In this document: one piece after another, positions 7,731 through 16,425 of the stretch
How positions within the stretch are numbered: the stretch's first letter is position 1
How the letters are laid out: each line of letters opens with the position of its first letter
NCBI GenBank assembly: GCA_018662905.1
Contig: JABJFE010000117.1
Span: 1 to 28,939 of the forward strand
Direction of reading: 5' to 3'
DNA: 28,939 bases
From: Flavobacteriaceae bacterium
GTDB taxonomy: Bacteria > Bacteroidota > Bacteroidia > Flavobacteriales > Flavobacteriaceae
Program-made: the position numbers and the translations under genes
Notes under the pieces: model-generated
Database searches by the model: none
What the model was told of the DNA's origin: nothing
What the model saw: only the letters and a program-made list of their open reading frames with translations

Positions 7731-9299
7731 TTATTTTTTTTTTGCGAAATAAAATAAGAAAATAATTATGAAGAAAAACAATGATATTCTAAATATATAA
7801 TCTCCGTACTTAGCATAAAAAGTTAGTTTATTTGACACAAACACTTTTTCATTAATTATTCCATTTTTTTCATAAGGTATACTGTTAATCACATCTCCTT
7901 TTTCATTTATTATTGCTGAAATCCCCGTATTTGCGCTTCTTACAATACTTCTCCTTAACTCAATTGATCTTAACTTTGAATAACTTAATAATTGTTTGTG
8001 CCCTGGGGAGTTCCCCCACCAACCATCATTTGTTATAATAGCTATTAATTGAGCACCGTTTCTAACATACTCTGTCATATATTCTCCATACATAGATTCA
8101 TAACATATTACTGGAGCAACTAAAATTTTAGAATTTGTATTAAATACTGATCTGTTTTCTTGTGTTGCCCTTGTCATTACTGTACCTCCAAAATCCAATA
8201 ATAAATTACCTAATAATGGTTCTAAAACTGATTTATATGGTAAATTCTCTACTCCAACAACTAGTTTTGATTTATGATAAATCTGATTTTCTTTCGAGTT
8301 AATGAAGCTGCTATTATATATGTCTACCCATGTACTATCACTTATATAATTTGAGCTTTTAGTTTTTGTTTTAGATGAATTATAAATTTTATAAAATTGA
8401 ATTCCACTTATAATTTCTGATTTTTTTTCTTTTAAATAAATGTCTAAATCTTTATAAAATTGGCTATTAAAAAAATTATTTAAGGAATAGCCTGGACTTT
8501 CTGAAAAATATGTTTCCGGGGTAATTATTAATTTGTTATTAAATTTTTCATCTTTAGTTGTTTTTTTAAATTCTTGTAATATTTCAAAGTTAGTTCTCCC
8601 GTATTTTCTATTATATGGATCTATATTTGGTTGTATAATAACTATATCTACATGTTTTTCATGTTTTATATCTTGAATATAAATAAATAAAGAAATTATT
8701 ATTGGAAAAGAGATTGATAATAAACCAATTGATAATGTTTTTAAGTAATATTTTTTATTTAAATATTTAATTAAAGTTTGAAAAAATATAAGGTTTACAA
8801 AAAGAATCCACAATGATCCTCCCAAAGTTCCTGTATATTCAAACCACTGTATAAATTGATGAGATTCAGAAAAAACATTTCCTAATATTAATGACGGCCA
8901 TGAAAATTCCCAACCTAAATTAAATTTCTCAAAAACAATCCATGATGATACAAAAAAAATTATTCCAAGTTTATTTCCTAATTTATTTGAAACTAAGCTG
9001 TAAAAGGTAAAAACTAAAGCCATTAATAAGGAATAAAGTATTACAGCGAAAAACATTCCAAAAACACTAGAATTAATAATCCACCATGATGTTATTGTAT
9101 TCCAAATTATAAAACTTAAAAAGCTGTAGAAATATATTTGTAATAAAGATTTTTCTCTTAACTCCTTTTCAATTAAAAGGATTGGTATAAATGCTGTGAA
9201 TATTAAAAAAAATATTCCATTTACTGGCCAGGATAAACCAAAAAGTAATCCTGACAAAATACTGAGTGATATATATTTTTTATGCAAATTTCTCTTCAT
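7731..9299 (-). CDS. lnt: Apolipoprotein N-acyltransferase
   Basis: A 522-residue inner-membrane enzyme that adds the third acyl chain to the N-terminal cysteine of lipoproteins, the step before outer-membrane sorting. The N-terminal ~210 residues form a bundle of hydrophobic helices. The periplasmic nitrilase-fold domain follows, starting at HVDIVIIQPNIDP (216-228). The catalytic triad is visible: E262 (ITPETYF), K343 (YHKSKLV) and C399 (VICYES). NDGWWGNSPGHKQ (424-436) and the SIELRRSIVRSANTGIS block are further family hallmarks, and a last transmembrane segment (about 497-518) closes the protein. Length equals the family norm. The window also encodes one clear lipoprotein client, the DUF1573 protein at 23119. 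It lies divergent to pssA across an 88-base gap. Confidence 0.95.
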   Translation of the reverse strand: MKRNLHKKYISLSILSGLLFGLSWPVNGIFFLIFTAFIPILLIEKELREKSLLQIYFYSFLSFIIWNTITSWWIINSSVFGMFFAVILYSLLMALVFTFYSLVSNKLGNKLGIIFFVSSWIVFEKFNLGWEFSWPSLILGNVFSESHQFIQWFEYTGTLGGSLWILFVNLIFFQTLIKYLNKKYYLKTLSIGLLSISFPIIISLFIYIQDIKHEKHVDIVIIQPNIDPYNRKYGRTNFEILQEFKKTTKDEKFNNKLIITPETYFSESPGYSLNNFFNSQFYKDLDIYLKEKKSEIISGIQFYKIYNSSKTKTKSSNYISDSTWVDIYNSSFINSKENQIYHKSKLVVGVENLPYKSVLEPLLGNLLLDFGGTVMTRATQENRSVFNTNSKILVAPVICYESMYGEYMTEYVRNGAQLIAIITNDGWWGNSPGHKQLLSYSKLRSIELRRSIVRSANTGISAIINEKGDVINSIPYEKNGIINEKVFVSNKLTFYAKYGDYIFRISLFFFIIIFLFYFAKKK

Positions 9300-9387
9300 T
9301 TAATCTTTTACAAGTTAATAAAATCTCATTTCAAAATATAAAAGTATTTCTTGTTTCGATATAGTTTAAAATCATTAATTTTAAATT

Positions 9388-10095
9388 GTGAAGATTTTTA
9401 ATTTTATTCCAAACTTTTTAACCCTATCTAATCTTTTTTTTGGATGTGTCGCTGTTGTTTATGGTGTTATGGGTGATCTTGAGAAACTGGCCTTGTTTGT
9501 TAGTTTAGGTATTATTTGTGATTTTTTTGATGGTTTTTTTGCTAGACTACTAAAAGTAGATTCCAAATTAGGTGTTCAGCTAGATTCATTATCTGATTTA
9601 GTTACATTTGGACTTACTTCTTCTATAGTTATGTTAAATCTAATAGGTTCATCTTCTTTTGTTATTGATAACTCATCTAATTTTATTATTTCTTTATTAC
9701 CCGTTTCAGCATTTTTAATCACAATAGCTTCTTCATACAGGCTTGCGAAATTTAATCTTATTTCTGTTAGTGAAACTAATTTTTCAGGACTACCAACACC
9801 TGCTAACGCAATCTTAATTGTTTTTCTTCCTCAATTTATTGAACGTTTTCAATTAGAATTATTTTTTGAAAATATTGTTGTTTTAATGATATTAGTGCTC
9901 ATTTCATCATATCTACTTATTTCCAATCACAAAATGTTTTCATTGAAAATTAGTAATTTAAAATTGAGTCAAAATAAAGCTATCTATATTTTGTTTTTCT
10001 CTTCTGTAATTCTTTTGATTTATTTTGGACTAGCATCCTTTACATTAATAATTATTCTATATATAGTTTTGAATTTGTTAAGAGCTATAGTCTAA
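9388..10095 (+). CDS. pssA: CDP-diacylglycerol-serine O-phosphatidyltransferase
   Basis: A 235-residue integral membrane CDP-alcohol phosphatidyltransferase. The full family motif is present: D45, D48-G49-x2-A52-R53-x8-G62-x3-D66-x3-D70. The opening IPNFLTLSNLFFGC and the LPTPANA segment are typical of PssA of the membrane-spanning type, which makes phosphatidylserine, the precursor of phosphatidylethanolamine. About seven hydrophobic helices are visible. The start is GTG at 9388: it places the conserved KIFNFIPNFLT opening at the very N-terminus and there is no in-frame ATG nearby. The 3' end overlaps lptB by 18 bases tail to tail. Other family members use glycerol phosphate or inositol phosphate, but the motif context favours serine. 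Confidence 0.9.
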   Translation: MKIFNFIPNFLTLSNLFFGCVAVVYGVMGDLEKLALFVSLGIICDFFDGFFARLLKVDSKLGVQLDSLSDLVTFGLTSSIVMLNLIGSSSFVIDNSSNFIISLLPVSAFLITIASSYRLAKFNLISVSETNFSGLPTPANAILIVFLPQFIERFQLELFFENIVVLMILVLISSYLLISNHKMFSLKISNLKLSQNKAIYILFFSSVILLIYFGLASFTLIIILYIVLNLLRAIV

Positions 10096-10824
10096 CTTCT
10101 TTTTTCTAAATTCAAAATTCTGACCCAAATATAGTTTTCTTACCATTTCATCTTTTGCTAAATCCTCTGGCTTTCCAGATTTTAAAATATTGCCTTCAAA
10201 CATTAAATAAGTTCTATCTGTAATAGCTAATGTTTCTTGAACGTTATGATCAGTGATCAAAATACCAATATTTCTTTTTTTAAGATGTGAAATTATTTTT
10301 TGAATATCTTCAACAGCTATTGGGTCAACACCAGCAAACGGTTCATCAAGTAATACAAATTTTGGATCTGTAGCTAATGCTCGTGCTATCTCAGTTCTTC
10401 TTCTTTCACCACCAGAAAGTAAATCTCCTCTGCTTTTACGTATTTTGTTTAAATTAAATTCATCCAATAAGGATTCCATTTTTGCAGATTGCTCTTCTTT
10501 AGATAGTGTAGTTAGTTCAAGAACAGCTTTTATGTTATCTTCAATTGATAGTTTTCTAAATACAGAGGCTTCTTGAGCTAAATATCCAATTCCTTTCTGC
10601 GCTCTTCTATACATTGGTAAAGTTGTTATTTCTGAGTTCTCAAGTGATATTTTACCTCCATCGGGTTTTATTAGTCCAACAATCATATAAAAACTAGTTG
10701 TTTTTCCAGCTCCATTTGGACCTAGTAAACCTACTATTTCACCCTGATTAACTTCAATAGAAATGTCATTAACCACTTTTCTTCCTTTATATGATTTATA
10801 AATACTTTCAGCTGTTAGCTTCAT
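10078..10824 (-). CDS. lptB: LPS export ABC transporter ATPase LptB
   Basis: A 248-residue ABC ATPase that powers extraction of lipopolysaccharide from the inner membrane with LptF/LptG. Walker A GPNGAGKTT (35-43), signature LSGGE (136-140) with the RRRTEIARAL run that marks LptB, Walker B with D160-E161 (LLDEPFAGVDP) and switch H193 are all intact. The Q-loop region IGYLAQEASVFRKLS is the LptB form. Its ATG overlaps the tatC stop by four bases (ATGA), so it is the third gene of the kdsD-tatC-lptB operon. The pairing with kdsD puts the first step of Kdo synthesis and the LPS export motor on one message. Confidence 0.96.
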   Translation of the reverse strand: MKLTAESIYKSYKGRKVVNDISIEVNQGEIVGLLGPNGAGKTTSFYMIVGLIKPDGGKISLENSEITTLPMYRRAQKGIGYLAQEASVFRKLSIEDNIKAVLELTTLSKEEQSAKMESLLDEFNLNKIRKSRGDLLSGGERRRTEIARALATDPKFVLLDEPFAGVDPIAVEDIQKIISHLKKRNIGILITDHNVQETLAITDRTYLMFEGNILKSGKPEDLAKDEMVRKLYLGQNFEFRKKKLDYSS

Positions 10825-11639
10825 TCTTTGTTTTTTAATTTTTCCTTTCTTAAAACAAATTTAGAAATATAAATACTAATTTGATATAATATAATTATTG
10901 GTATGGCAACAATTATTTGACTAGCAATGTCTGGAGGAGTAATTACTGCTGATAATGTTAAAACTATTATTAATGCAAATTTTCTATACTTAATCATTAT
11001 TTCAGGAGTGACTAGCCCAATTTTAGTTAAAAAATAAACTATTATAGGTAATTCAAATATTAATCCAGATGCAATGACTGCTGCTCTTACAAGTCCAACA
11101 TAGCTGTCTAAATCAAAGTCATTAAAAATTTCATTACTGACGCTGTATGAACCTAAAAAATTTATTGACAAAGGAGTAACAATATAATAACCAAATAGAA
11201 CACCAAGGAAAAATAAAAAAGATGAAATAAAAATAAATCCCCTTGCGTTACTTTTTTCATTTTCATAAAGCCCAGGACTTATAAAGCTCCAAAATTGATA
11301 AATTACGTAAGGAAATGACATTATAAATCCAGCTGTAACAGACATCCATATGTGTGCGGAGAATTGTCCTGACATCGTTCTGCTTTGAATTCTAAAAGGC
11401 ATTTCACTAATACAAAAACTTTCATCTAAACCAATTTTATTTGATATACTGCACAGTAGTTCATATGTGAAAAAATTGATATTTTTTGGGCCAAATAAAA
11501 TTTTATCGAAAATAAAGTCTTTGGCAATAAATGCAATTGAACCAGTCAATAAAATTGCAAATACTGATCTAATTAAATGCCATCTCAAATCTTCAAGATG
11601 ATCTAAAAAAGACATTTCTTCTGCTGATTTGTTCTTCAT
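10821..11639 (-). CDS. tatC: Twin-arginine translocase subunit TatC
   Basis: A 272-residue six-helix membrane protein, the receptor of the Tat pathway for folded proteins. The cytoplasmic N-terminus carries the hallmark MSFLDHLEDLRWHLIRS, with the conserved Glu of the signal-peptide site. FISPGLYENEK in the loop near residue 120 is the second hallmark, and a late periplasmic-loop/helix region PPDIASQIIVAIP ends the conserved core. A segment of about 40 residues between helices 1 and 2 (around FGPKNINFFTYELLCSISNKIG) is longer than in E. coli TatC, as in other Bacteroidota. The ATG overlaps the kdsD stop by one base (TAATG). No tatA/tatB is present in the window. Confidence 0.95.
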   Translation of the reverse strand: MKNKSAEEMSFLDHLEDLRWHLIRSVFAILLTGSIAFIAKDFIFDKILFGPKNINFFTYELLCSISNKIGLDESFCISEMPFRIQSRTMSGQFSAHIWMSVTAGFIMSFPYVIYQFWSFISPGLYENEKSNARGFIFISSFLFFLGVLFGYYIVTPLSINFLGSYSVSNEIFNDFDLDSYVGLVRAAVIASGLIFELPIIVYFLTKIGLVTPEIMIKYRKFALIIVLTLSAVITPPDIASQIIVAIPIIILYQISIYISKFVLRKEKLKNKE

Positions 11640-12604
11640 TAAAATAATCCTTCGTTTAAGATATTATGTATATGAATAAGACCAGAATAATTATTGTTAT
11701 CAGTTACTACAATTTGAGATATTTTATTTTCGTTCATAATTGACAAAGCTGATGATACTAGTGTTTCAGAATCAATAATAAGAGGATTGTTTGACATAAT
11801 GTCTTTAGCTGTTATGTTTTTATAGTCAGATTCTAAAGTAAAAATTCTTCTAATGTCTCCATCAGTTATTATTCCAATTGGTTTATTGTTTTTAACAACA
11901 ACAGCTGCTCCCAGGAGGTTTTTGGAAATTACATCAATTATTGTTTTAAAATTATCTGTCTCAATTAATTGAGGTTTTAAATTTTTATTGATTATATCAA
12001 TTGCTTTAAGATAAAGTTTTTTACCTAGCATTCCGCCAGGATGATGTTTTGCAAAATCATTTTTATTAAACCCATTTAATTCGGATAAACAAATGGCAAT
12101 GGCGTCTCCAATTACCAGTTGGACTGTTGTACTTGTTGTTGGGGCTAAGTTATTAATACAAGCTTCCATCTCAATGTGGGAATTCAAAAAATAGTCAGAG
12201 TTTTTTGCTAAATAAGAGTTTGGTTCTGATGTTATTGAAATGATACTTATTTTTCTTTGCTTGATAAAAGGTATTAAATTTTTTATTTCAGGTGTATTTC
12301 CACTTTTTGATAATAATATTATAATATCATCATTCTGAATAATTCCTAAATCTCCGTGTATAGCTTCTGCAGCATGCATGAATATTGAAGGAGTTCCAGT
12401 TGAGTTTAATGTAGCAACTATTTTATTACCTATAATCGCACTTTTGCCAATTCCACTAATAATAACTCTTCCTTTTAGTGATTGGATTTTTTTTATTGCA
12501 TTTTCAAAATCAGGCGTTAGAAACTTATGCAAATTTAAAATTGCATTTCCTTGGTTTGTAAAGCTATCTTTTGCAATTTTTAAAATATTGTCTTTAGATT
12601 TCAA
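11639..12604 (-). CDS. kdsD: D-arabinose 5-phosphate isomerase (SIS + two CBS domains)
   Basis: A 321-residue KdsD/KpsF, converting ribulose 5-phosphate to arabinose 5-phosphate, the first step toward Kdo for LPS. The SIS domain (about 35-180) shows K54 (GIGKS), H83 (AIHGD), E106 (SGNTPE), E147 (EACINNLAP) and H188 (HHPGG). These match the E. coli active-site and metal residues K59, H88, E111, E152 and H193 with a constant offset of five. Two CBS domains follow (about 205-258 and 266-320). The start is TTG at 12604: an in-frame TAA lies 24 bases upstream, no ATG or GTG lies between, and the length then fits the family. First gene of the kdsD-tatC-lptB operon, divergent to recQ. Confidence 0.94.
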   Translation of the reverse strand: MKSKDNILKIAKDSFTNQGNAILNLHKFLTPDFENAIKKIQSLKGRVIISGIGKSAIIGNKIVATLNSTGTPSIFMHAAEAIHGDLGIIQNDDIIILLSKSGNTPEIKNLIPFIKQRKISIISITSEPNSYLAKNSDYFLNSHIEMEACINNLAPTTSTTVQLVIGDAIAICLSELNGFNKNDFAKHHPGGMLGKKLYLKAIDIINKNLKPQLIETDNFKTIIDVISKNLLGAAVVVKNNKPIGIITDGDIRRIFTLESDYKNITAKDIMSNNPLIIDSETLVSSALSIMNENKISQIVVTDNNNYSGLIHIHNILNEGLF

Positions 12605-12646
12605 TCTTGTTTTTTTAAATAAGGTTTAAATGTTATATTTAAGAAG

Positions 12647-12654
12647 CAAATGTA
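12647..12654 (-). promoter_or_regulatory. Possible -7 element for the kdsD-tatC-lptB operon
   Basis: Minus strand TACATTTG, an exact TAnnTTTG, 43 bases before the kdsD start in the 74-base divergent gap. No good TTG lies 19-21 bases further upstream. On the other strand TATATTTA at 12634-12641 is a one-mismatch candidate for recQ. Both are suggestions only. Confidence 0.3.
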
Positions 12655-12678
12655 CAAAATACCTTTCTACTTTATAAA

Positions 12679-14868
12679 ATGTCTTTAAAAATTGACTTAA
12701 AAAAAGAATTAAAGTCTTTATTTGGTTTTTCTAATTTTAAGGGAGAGCAAGAGCAAATTATTTCATCTTTAATGAACGGAAATAATAATATGGTAATTAT
12801 GCCAACAGGTGCGGGCAAATCACTATGTTTTCAACTTCCGGCTTTATTATCTAAAGGAACAGCTTTAGTTGTATCTCCTCTGATTGCCTTAATGAAAAAT
12901 CAAGTAGATGTTGTAAGAGGAATTTCTTCAATTGATGGAATTGCACACGTATTAAATTCGTCATTAAATAATTCTGAAATTAATGTAGTAAAAAATGATG
13001 TTTTAGTTGGAACAACAAAATTACTTTATGTAGCTCCTGAATCTTTAGCTAAAGACGATAATATTGATTTTTTAAATAAAATTAATATTTCTTTTTTGGC
13101 AGTTGATGAAGCTCATTGTATTTCTGAATGGGGACACGATTTTAGACCTGAGTACAGAAACTTAAAAACTATTCTAAATAAAATTAATACTCAAATACCT
13201 GTAATCGCTTTAACAGCTACAGCTACTGCTAAAGTTCAAGATGATATTATTAAAAACTTAGACATTAAAGATGCTAAAATTTTTAAATCTTCATTTAATA
13301 GACCAAATCTTTTTTACGAAGTGAGGCAAAAAACAGAGAATTTAAATAAAGATATTATTTCTTTTATTAAACAAAGAAATGGAAAATCTGGTATTATTTA
13401 TTGTTTGTCTAGAAAAAATGTAAACGAATTATCTCAGTTTTTACAGGTTAATAGCATTGATGCATTACCTTATCATGCAGGCTTAGATTCTAAAGTTAGA
13501 GCCAAGAATCAAGATATGTTTCTAATGGAAGAATGTGATATTATTGTTGCCACAATAGCTTTTGGAATGGGAATAGACAAACCAGATGTTAGATTTGTAA
13601 TTCATCATGATATTCCAAAAAGTTTAGAAAGTTACTATCAAGAAACTGGAAGGGCTGGAAGAGATGGGGGCGAGGGTCACTGTTTAGCTTTTTATACTCA
13701 TAAAGATATCGAAAAACTTGAAAAGTTCATGTCAGGTAAGCCAATTGCCGAACAAGAACAAAGTTATTCTTTATTGGATGAAATATCTGCTTATGCCGAA
13801 ACCTCCATGTCAAGAAGAAAGTTTTTATTAAATTATTTTGGAGAAGATTTTAATGAAATTAATGGAGAAGGTGCTTTAATGGATGATAATATGAAGAATC
13901 CTAAACCTAAATTTAAAGTTAATAACGAAGTGCTTTTAGTTTTGGATTTGATAAAAAGTACAAAAGAGCAATATAAAACCAAAGATTTAGTTGCTTATTT
14001 AACAGGTAAAGAGAATAATTTACTAAGATCTCATAATGTCACAGAAAATAAATTATTTGGTTCTGGTAAAAACAATGATTCTGTTTTTTGGAACTCACTT
14101 TTAAGACATCTAATCGTAAATAATCTTTTAAATAAGAACATTGAAACTTACGGCGTTTTAAAATTAAATGACCTGTCAAAACAGTATTTAGATAAACCAT
14201 ATGATTTTTTTATTTCAAAAAACCATGAATTTAGTGTTCAAACAGATTCCATTCAAAACAAAAAACCAAAATCAATAAACGACAAAGAATTATTCAAAAT
14301 TTTAATTTCAGAGAGAAAAAGTATAGCTAAAATAAAAAGTATTCCACCTTATGTTGTTTTTCAGGAATCCTCAATTGAGGAAATGTCTTTTAAATATCCA
14401 ATTACAATAGATGAATTGAAAAATATTAATGGAGTTGGAGATGGTAAAGCTCGGAAATTTGGTTCTTCGTTTCTTAAAATTATTTCAGAATACGTCGATG
14501 AAAATGAAATTATTCGACCCGAAGATTTAGTGATTAAAACAACGGGAACTAACTCATCTTTGAAATTATTTATAATTCAAAGTATTGATAGAAAGCTTCT
14601 TCCGATAGATATAGCTAATGCAAAAGGTTTGAATTTAGATGAATTGATTAAAGAACTTGAAACTATTGTTTTTTCAGGAACAAGATTAAATATTAATTAT
14701 ATGGTTAATGATATTTTTGATGAAGATCAGCAAGATGAATTATATGATTTCTTTATTGAATCTGATTCAGATGATATTAATATTGCAGTTGAAGAGTTTG
14801 ATAACGATTACGAAGAATTTGATTTAAGATTATTTAGATTAAAATTTATAAACGATTTGTCAAATTAA
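12679..14868 (+). CDS. recQ: ATP-dependent DNA helicase RecQ
   Basis: A 729-residue superfamily 2, 3'-5' helicase for recombination and fork repair. Motif I PTGAGKS (42-48, K47), motif II DEAH (143-146) with the RecQ aromatic-rich loop CISEWGHDFRPEY, and QETGRAGRDG (motif VI) are intact. A winged-helix region follows around residues 410-520. An HRDC domain (about 533-610) contains ELKNINGVGDGKARKFG. A further helical C-terminal domain (about 612-715) is an extension I recall from Bacteroidota RecQ, and the tail is acidic. The zinc-binding subdomain is degenerate: the Cys expected before RRKFLLNYFGE is S378, and the CxxCxxC block is replaced by MDDNMKNPK (401-409). I believe other flavobacterial RecQ proteins share this. 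Transcribed divergently from kdsD. Confidence 0.95.
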   Translation: MSLKIDLKKELKSLFGFSNFKGEQEQIISSLMNGNNNMVIMPTGAGKSLCFQLPALLSKGTALVVSPLIALMKNQVDVVRGISSIDGIAHVLNSSLNNSEINVVKNDVLVGTTKLLYVAPESLAKDDNIDFLNKINISFLAVDEAHCISEWGHDFRPEYRNLKTILNKINTQIPVIALTATATAKVQDDIIKNLDIKDAKIFKSSFNRPNLFYEVRQKTENLNKDIISFIKQRNGKSGIIYCLSRKNVNELSQFLQVNSIDALPYHAGLDSKVRAKNQDMFLMEECDIIVATIAFGMGIDKPDVRFVIHHDIPKSLESYYQETGRAGRDGGEGHCLAFYTHKDIEKLEKFMSGKPIAEQEQSYSLLDEISAYAETSMSRRKFLLNYFGEDFNEINGEGALMDDNMKNPKPKFKVNNEVLLVLDLIKSTKEQYKTKDLVAYLTGKENNLLRSHNVTENKLFGSGKNNDSVFWNSLLRHLIVNNLLNKNIETYGVLKLNDLSKQYLDKPYDFFISKNHEFSVQTDSIQNKKPKSINDKELFKILISERKSIAKIKSIPPYVVFQESSIEEMSFKYPITIDELKNINGVGDGKARKFGSSFLKIISEYVDENEIIRPEDLVIKTTGTNSSLKLFIIQSIDRKLLPIDIANAKGLNLDELIKELETIVFSGTRLNINYMVNDIFDEDQQDELYDFFIESDSDDINIAVEEFDNDYEEFDLRLFRLKFINDLSN

Positions 14869-14934
14869 TTTCAAAAATTCGTTCAACTTTTATAAAGTTT
14901 AAATTATCTTGCGAACCAATTAAAATTCAATTAT

Positions 14935-15858
14935 ATGCAAGACGGTTTATACGCTAAAATTAAAACTAGTAAAGGAGAAATATTAGCTATACTTCATCAC
15001 GAGAAAGTGCCAGGAACAGTCGCTAATTTCATTGGTCTTTCCGAGGGTAAAATAAAGAATTCACATAAATCACTTGATGTTCCATATTACGATGGTTTAA
15101 AATTTCACAGGGTAATTGCTGATTTTATGATTCAAACGGGTTGTCCAAGTGGAACTGGTACTGGAGATCCGGGTTACAAGTTTGATGATGAATTTCATAC
15201 TGAACTTAGACATGATAAGCCTGGAATATTATCTATGGCAAACTCGGGTGCGTCTACAAATGGGAGTCAGTTTTTTATTACTCATGTTCCTACTAATTGG
15301 TTAGATGATAAGCATACTGTTTTTGGAGAAGTTCTTGATGGATTAAATATTGTAAATGAAATTCAACAAGATGATTTAATTGAATCTATTACTATAGTTA
15401 GAGTAGGAGATGATGCTGAAAAATGGAATTCTTTGGATGAGTTTAATAATTTTAAAGCTAAAAAAGAAATTCTTGTAAAAGAGAATCAATTAAAAGAACA
15501 ACAGATTATTGAAAGTTTATCAAAGGATTTCAAAGTAACACCATCAGGACTCAGGTATAAAATTTTAAATAAAGGAAATGGAGATTCTCCAAAAAAAGGA
15601 GATAAAGTTAAAGTTCATTATAAAGGTATGTTAACAGACGAAACAGTATTTGATTCCTCATATAAAAGAAATCAGCCTATTGAATTTAACGTTGGTATTG
15701 GTCAAGTTATACCTGGTTGGGATGAAGGTATTATGTTGTTAAAGAATGGTGAAAAGGCAAAATTTGTTATCCCTTCAAATCTTGGTTATGGTGAAGCTGG
15801 CGCAGGTGGTGTTATTCCACCAAATGCAACACTAGTTTTTGAAGTTGAATTACTTTAA
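14935..15858 (+). CDS. Cyclophilin-FKBP fusion peptidyl-prolyl isomerase
   Basis: A 307-residue protein joining two unrelated prolyl isomerase folds. Residues 1-158 are a cyclophilin with H58, R59, F64, Q67, the GSQFFIT strand and W122, equivalent to R55, F60, Q63 and W121 of human CypA. A charged, helical linker (about 162-198) leads to an FKBP domain (205-307). That domain has Y229, F239, D240, V258, I259, W262, Y285 and F302, equivalent to the FKBP12 pocket. Both active sites look complete. No signal peptide is seen, so it should be a cytoplasmic folding catalyst. Such dual-family immunophilins have been described in a few bacteria, including a Flavobacterium, and in some protists. The ATG fits the usual cyclophilin opening. 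The 3' end overlaps the convergent thioredoxin-like gene by four bases. Confidence 0.93.
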   Translation: MQDGLYAKIKTSKGEILAILHHEKVPGTVANFIGLSEGKIKNSHKSLDVPYYDGLKFHRVIADFMIQTGCPSGTGTGDPGYKFDDEFHTELRHDKPGILSMANSGASTNGSQFFITHVPTNWLDDKHTVFGEVLDGLNIVNEIQQDDLIESITIVRVGDDAEKWNSLDEFNNFKAKKEILVKENQLKEQQIIESLSKDFKVTPSGLRYKILNKGNGDSPKKGDKVKVHYKGMLTDETVFDSSYKRNQPIEFNVGIGQVIPGWDEGIMLLKNGEKAKFVIPSNLGYGEAGAGGVIPPNATLVFEVELL

Positions 15859-16412
15859 TTTTTCCACTTAATATTACAACCAATACTTGGTTTTTGGACT
15901 GAATTAATTTCTTTTGAATTGATTATAGAATCTATAGCATTTCTAATATCTTCACCAGTTACATCAATATTATTTCCTGGTCTAGAATCGTCTAATTGAC
16001 CTCTGTAAACTAATTTTTTAGATTTATCAAAAATAAAAAAATCAGGAGTACAAGCAGCATCATAACTTTTTGCAACTATTTGATTTTCATCGTATAAATA
16101 AGGAAATGGATATTTTTCTTTTTTTGCTACCTTTTTCATTTTTTCTGGAGAATCCTGTGGATAATTTTTAATGTCATTACTGCATATTGCAATAAATTCA
16201 ACTCCTATTTTATTGTACTGATTAGCTATTTTAACGATTTCTTTGTTTATATGAACTACGAATGGGCAATGATTGCAAATAAACATTAGTACTGTAGCTT
16301 TAAGCCCAAATAATTTATTTGAATTTAGAACAACATTTGATTTTACATCTAATAACTTAAACGATGGCGCTTCAAATCCAAGAGGGATCATTGTTGATAG
16401 TGTATCTGACAT
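15855..16412 (-). CDS. Thioredoxin-fold redoxin with CNHC motif
   Basis: A 185-residue AhpC/TSA-type thioredoxin-fold protein. The redox motif C46-N-H-C49-P lies at the end of the first core strand (VLMFICNHCPFVVH). Two more cysteines are family-conserved: C121 in DAACTPDFFIFD, next to the cis-Pro-like turn, and C179 in the C-terminal SIGCNIKWK. The RGQLDDSRPGN stretch (137-146) identifies this particular redoxin family, usually annotated just as thioredoxin family protein or redoxin. It probably acts as a thiol reductase or peroxidase. There is no signal peptide, so it is likely cytoplasmic; the substrate is unknown. A TAAATTTG -7-like box lies 14 bases upstream. Confidence 0.85.
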   Translation of the reverse strand: MSDTLSTMIPLGFEAPSFKLLDVKSNVVLNSNKLFGLKATVLMFICNHCPFVVHINKEIVKIANQYNKIGVEFIAICSNDIKNYPQDSPEKMKKVAKKEKYPFPYLYDENQIVAKSYDAACTPDFFIFDKSKKLVYRGQLDDSRPGNNIDVTGEDIRNAIDSIINSKEINSVQKPSIGCNIKWKN

Positions 16413-16425
16413 TTGTTTTTATTTT

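Noticed and set aside
9300..9387. Promoters in the lnt/pssA divergent gap
   Set aside because: The best candidates (TATATTTTG on the minus strand, TATAGTTTA on the plus) have wrong internal spacing and no TTG at the right distance. Promoters must exist but I cannot place them.
12378..12629. Open frame on the + strand opposite the start of kdsD
   Set aside because: It is a low-complexity hydrophobic antisense shadow of the SIS domain coding region. The kdsD protein on the other strand has all its catalytic residues and explains the sequence.
14881..14935. TATCTTG near 14905 as a promoter for the cyclophilin-FKBP gene
   Set aside because: It lacks one T of the TAnnTTTG box and the -33 position reads TTC, so the match is too weak to list.
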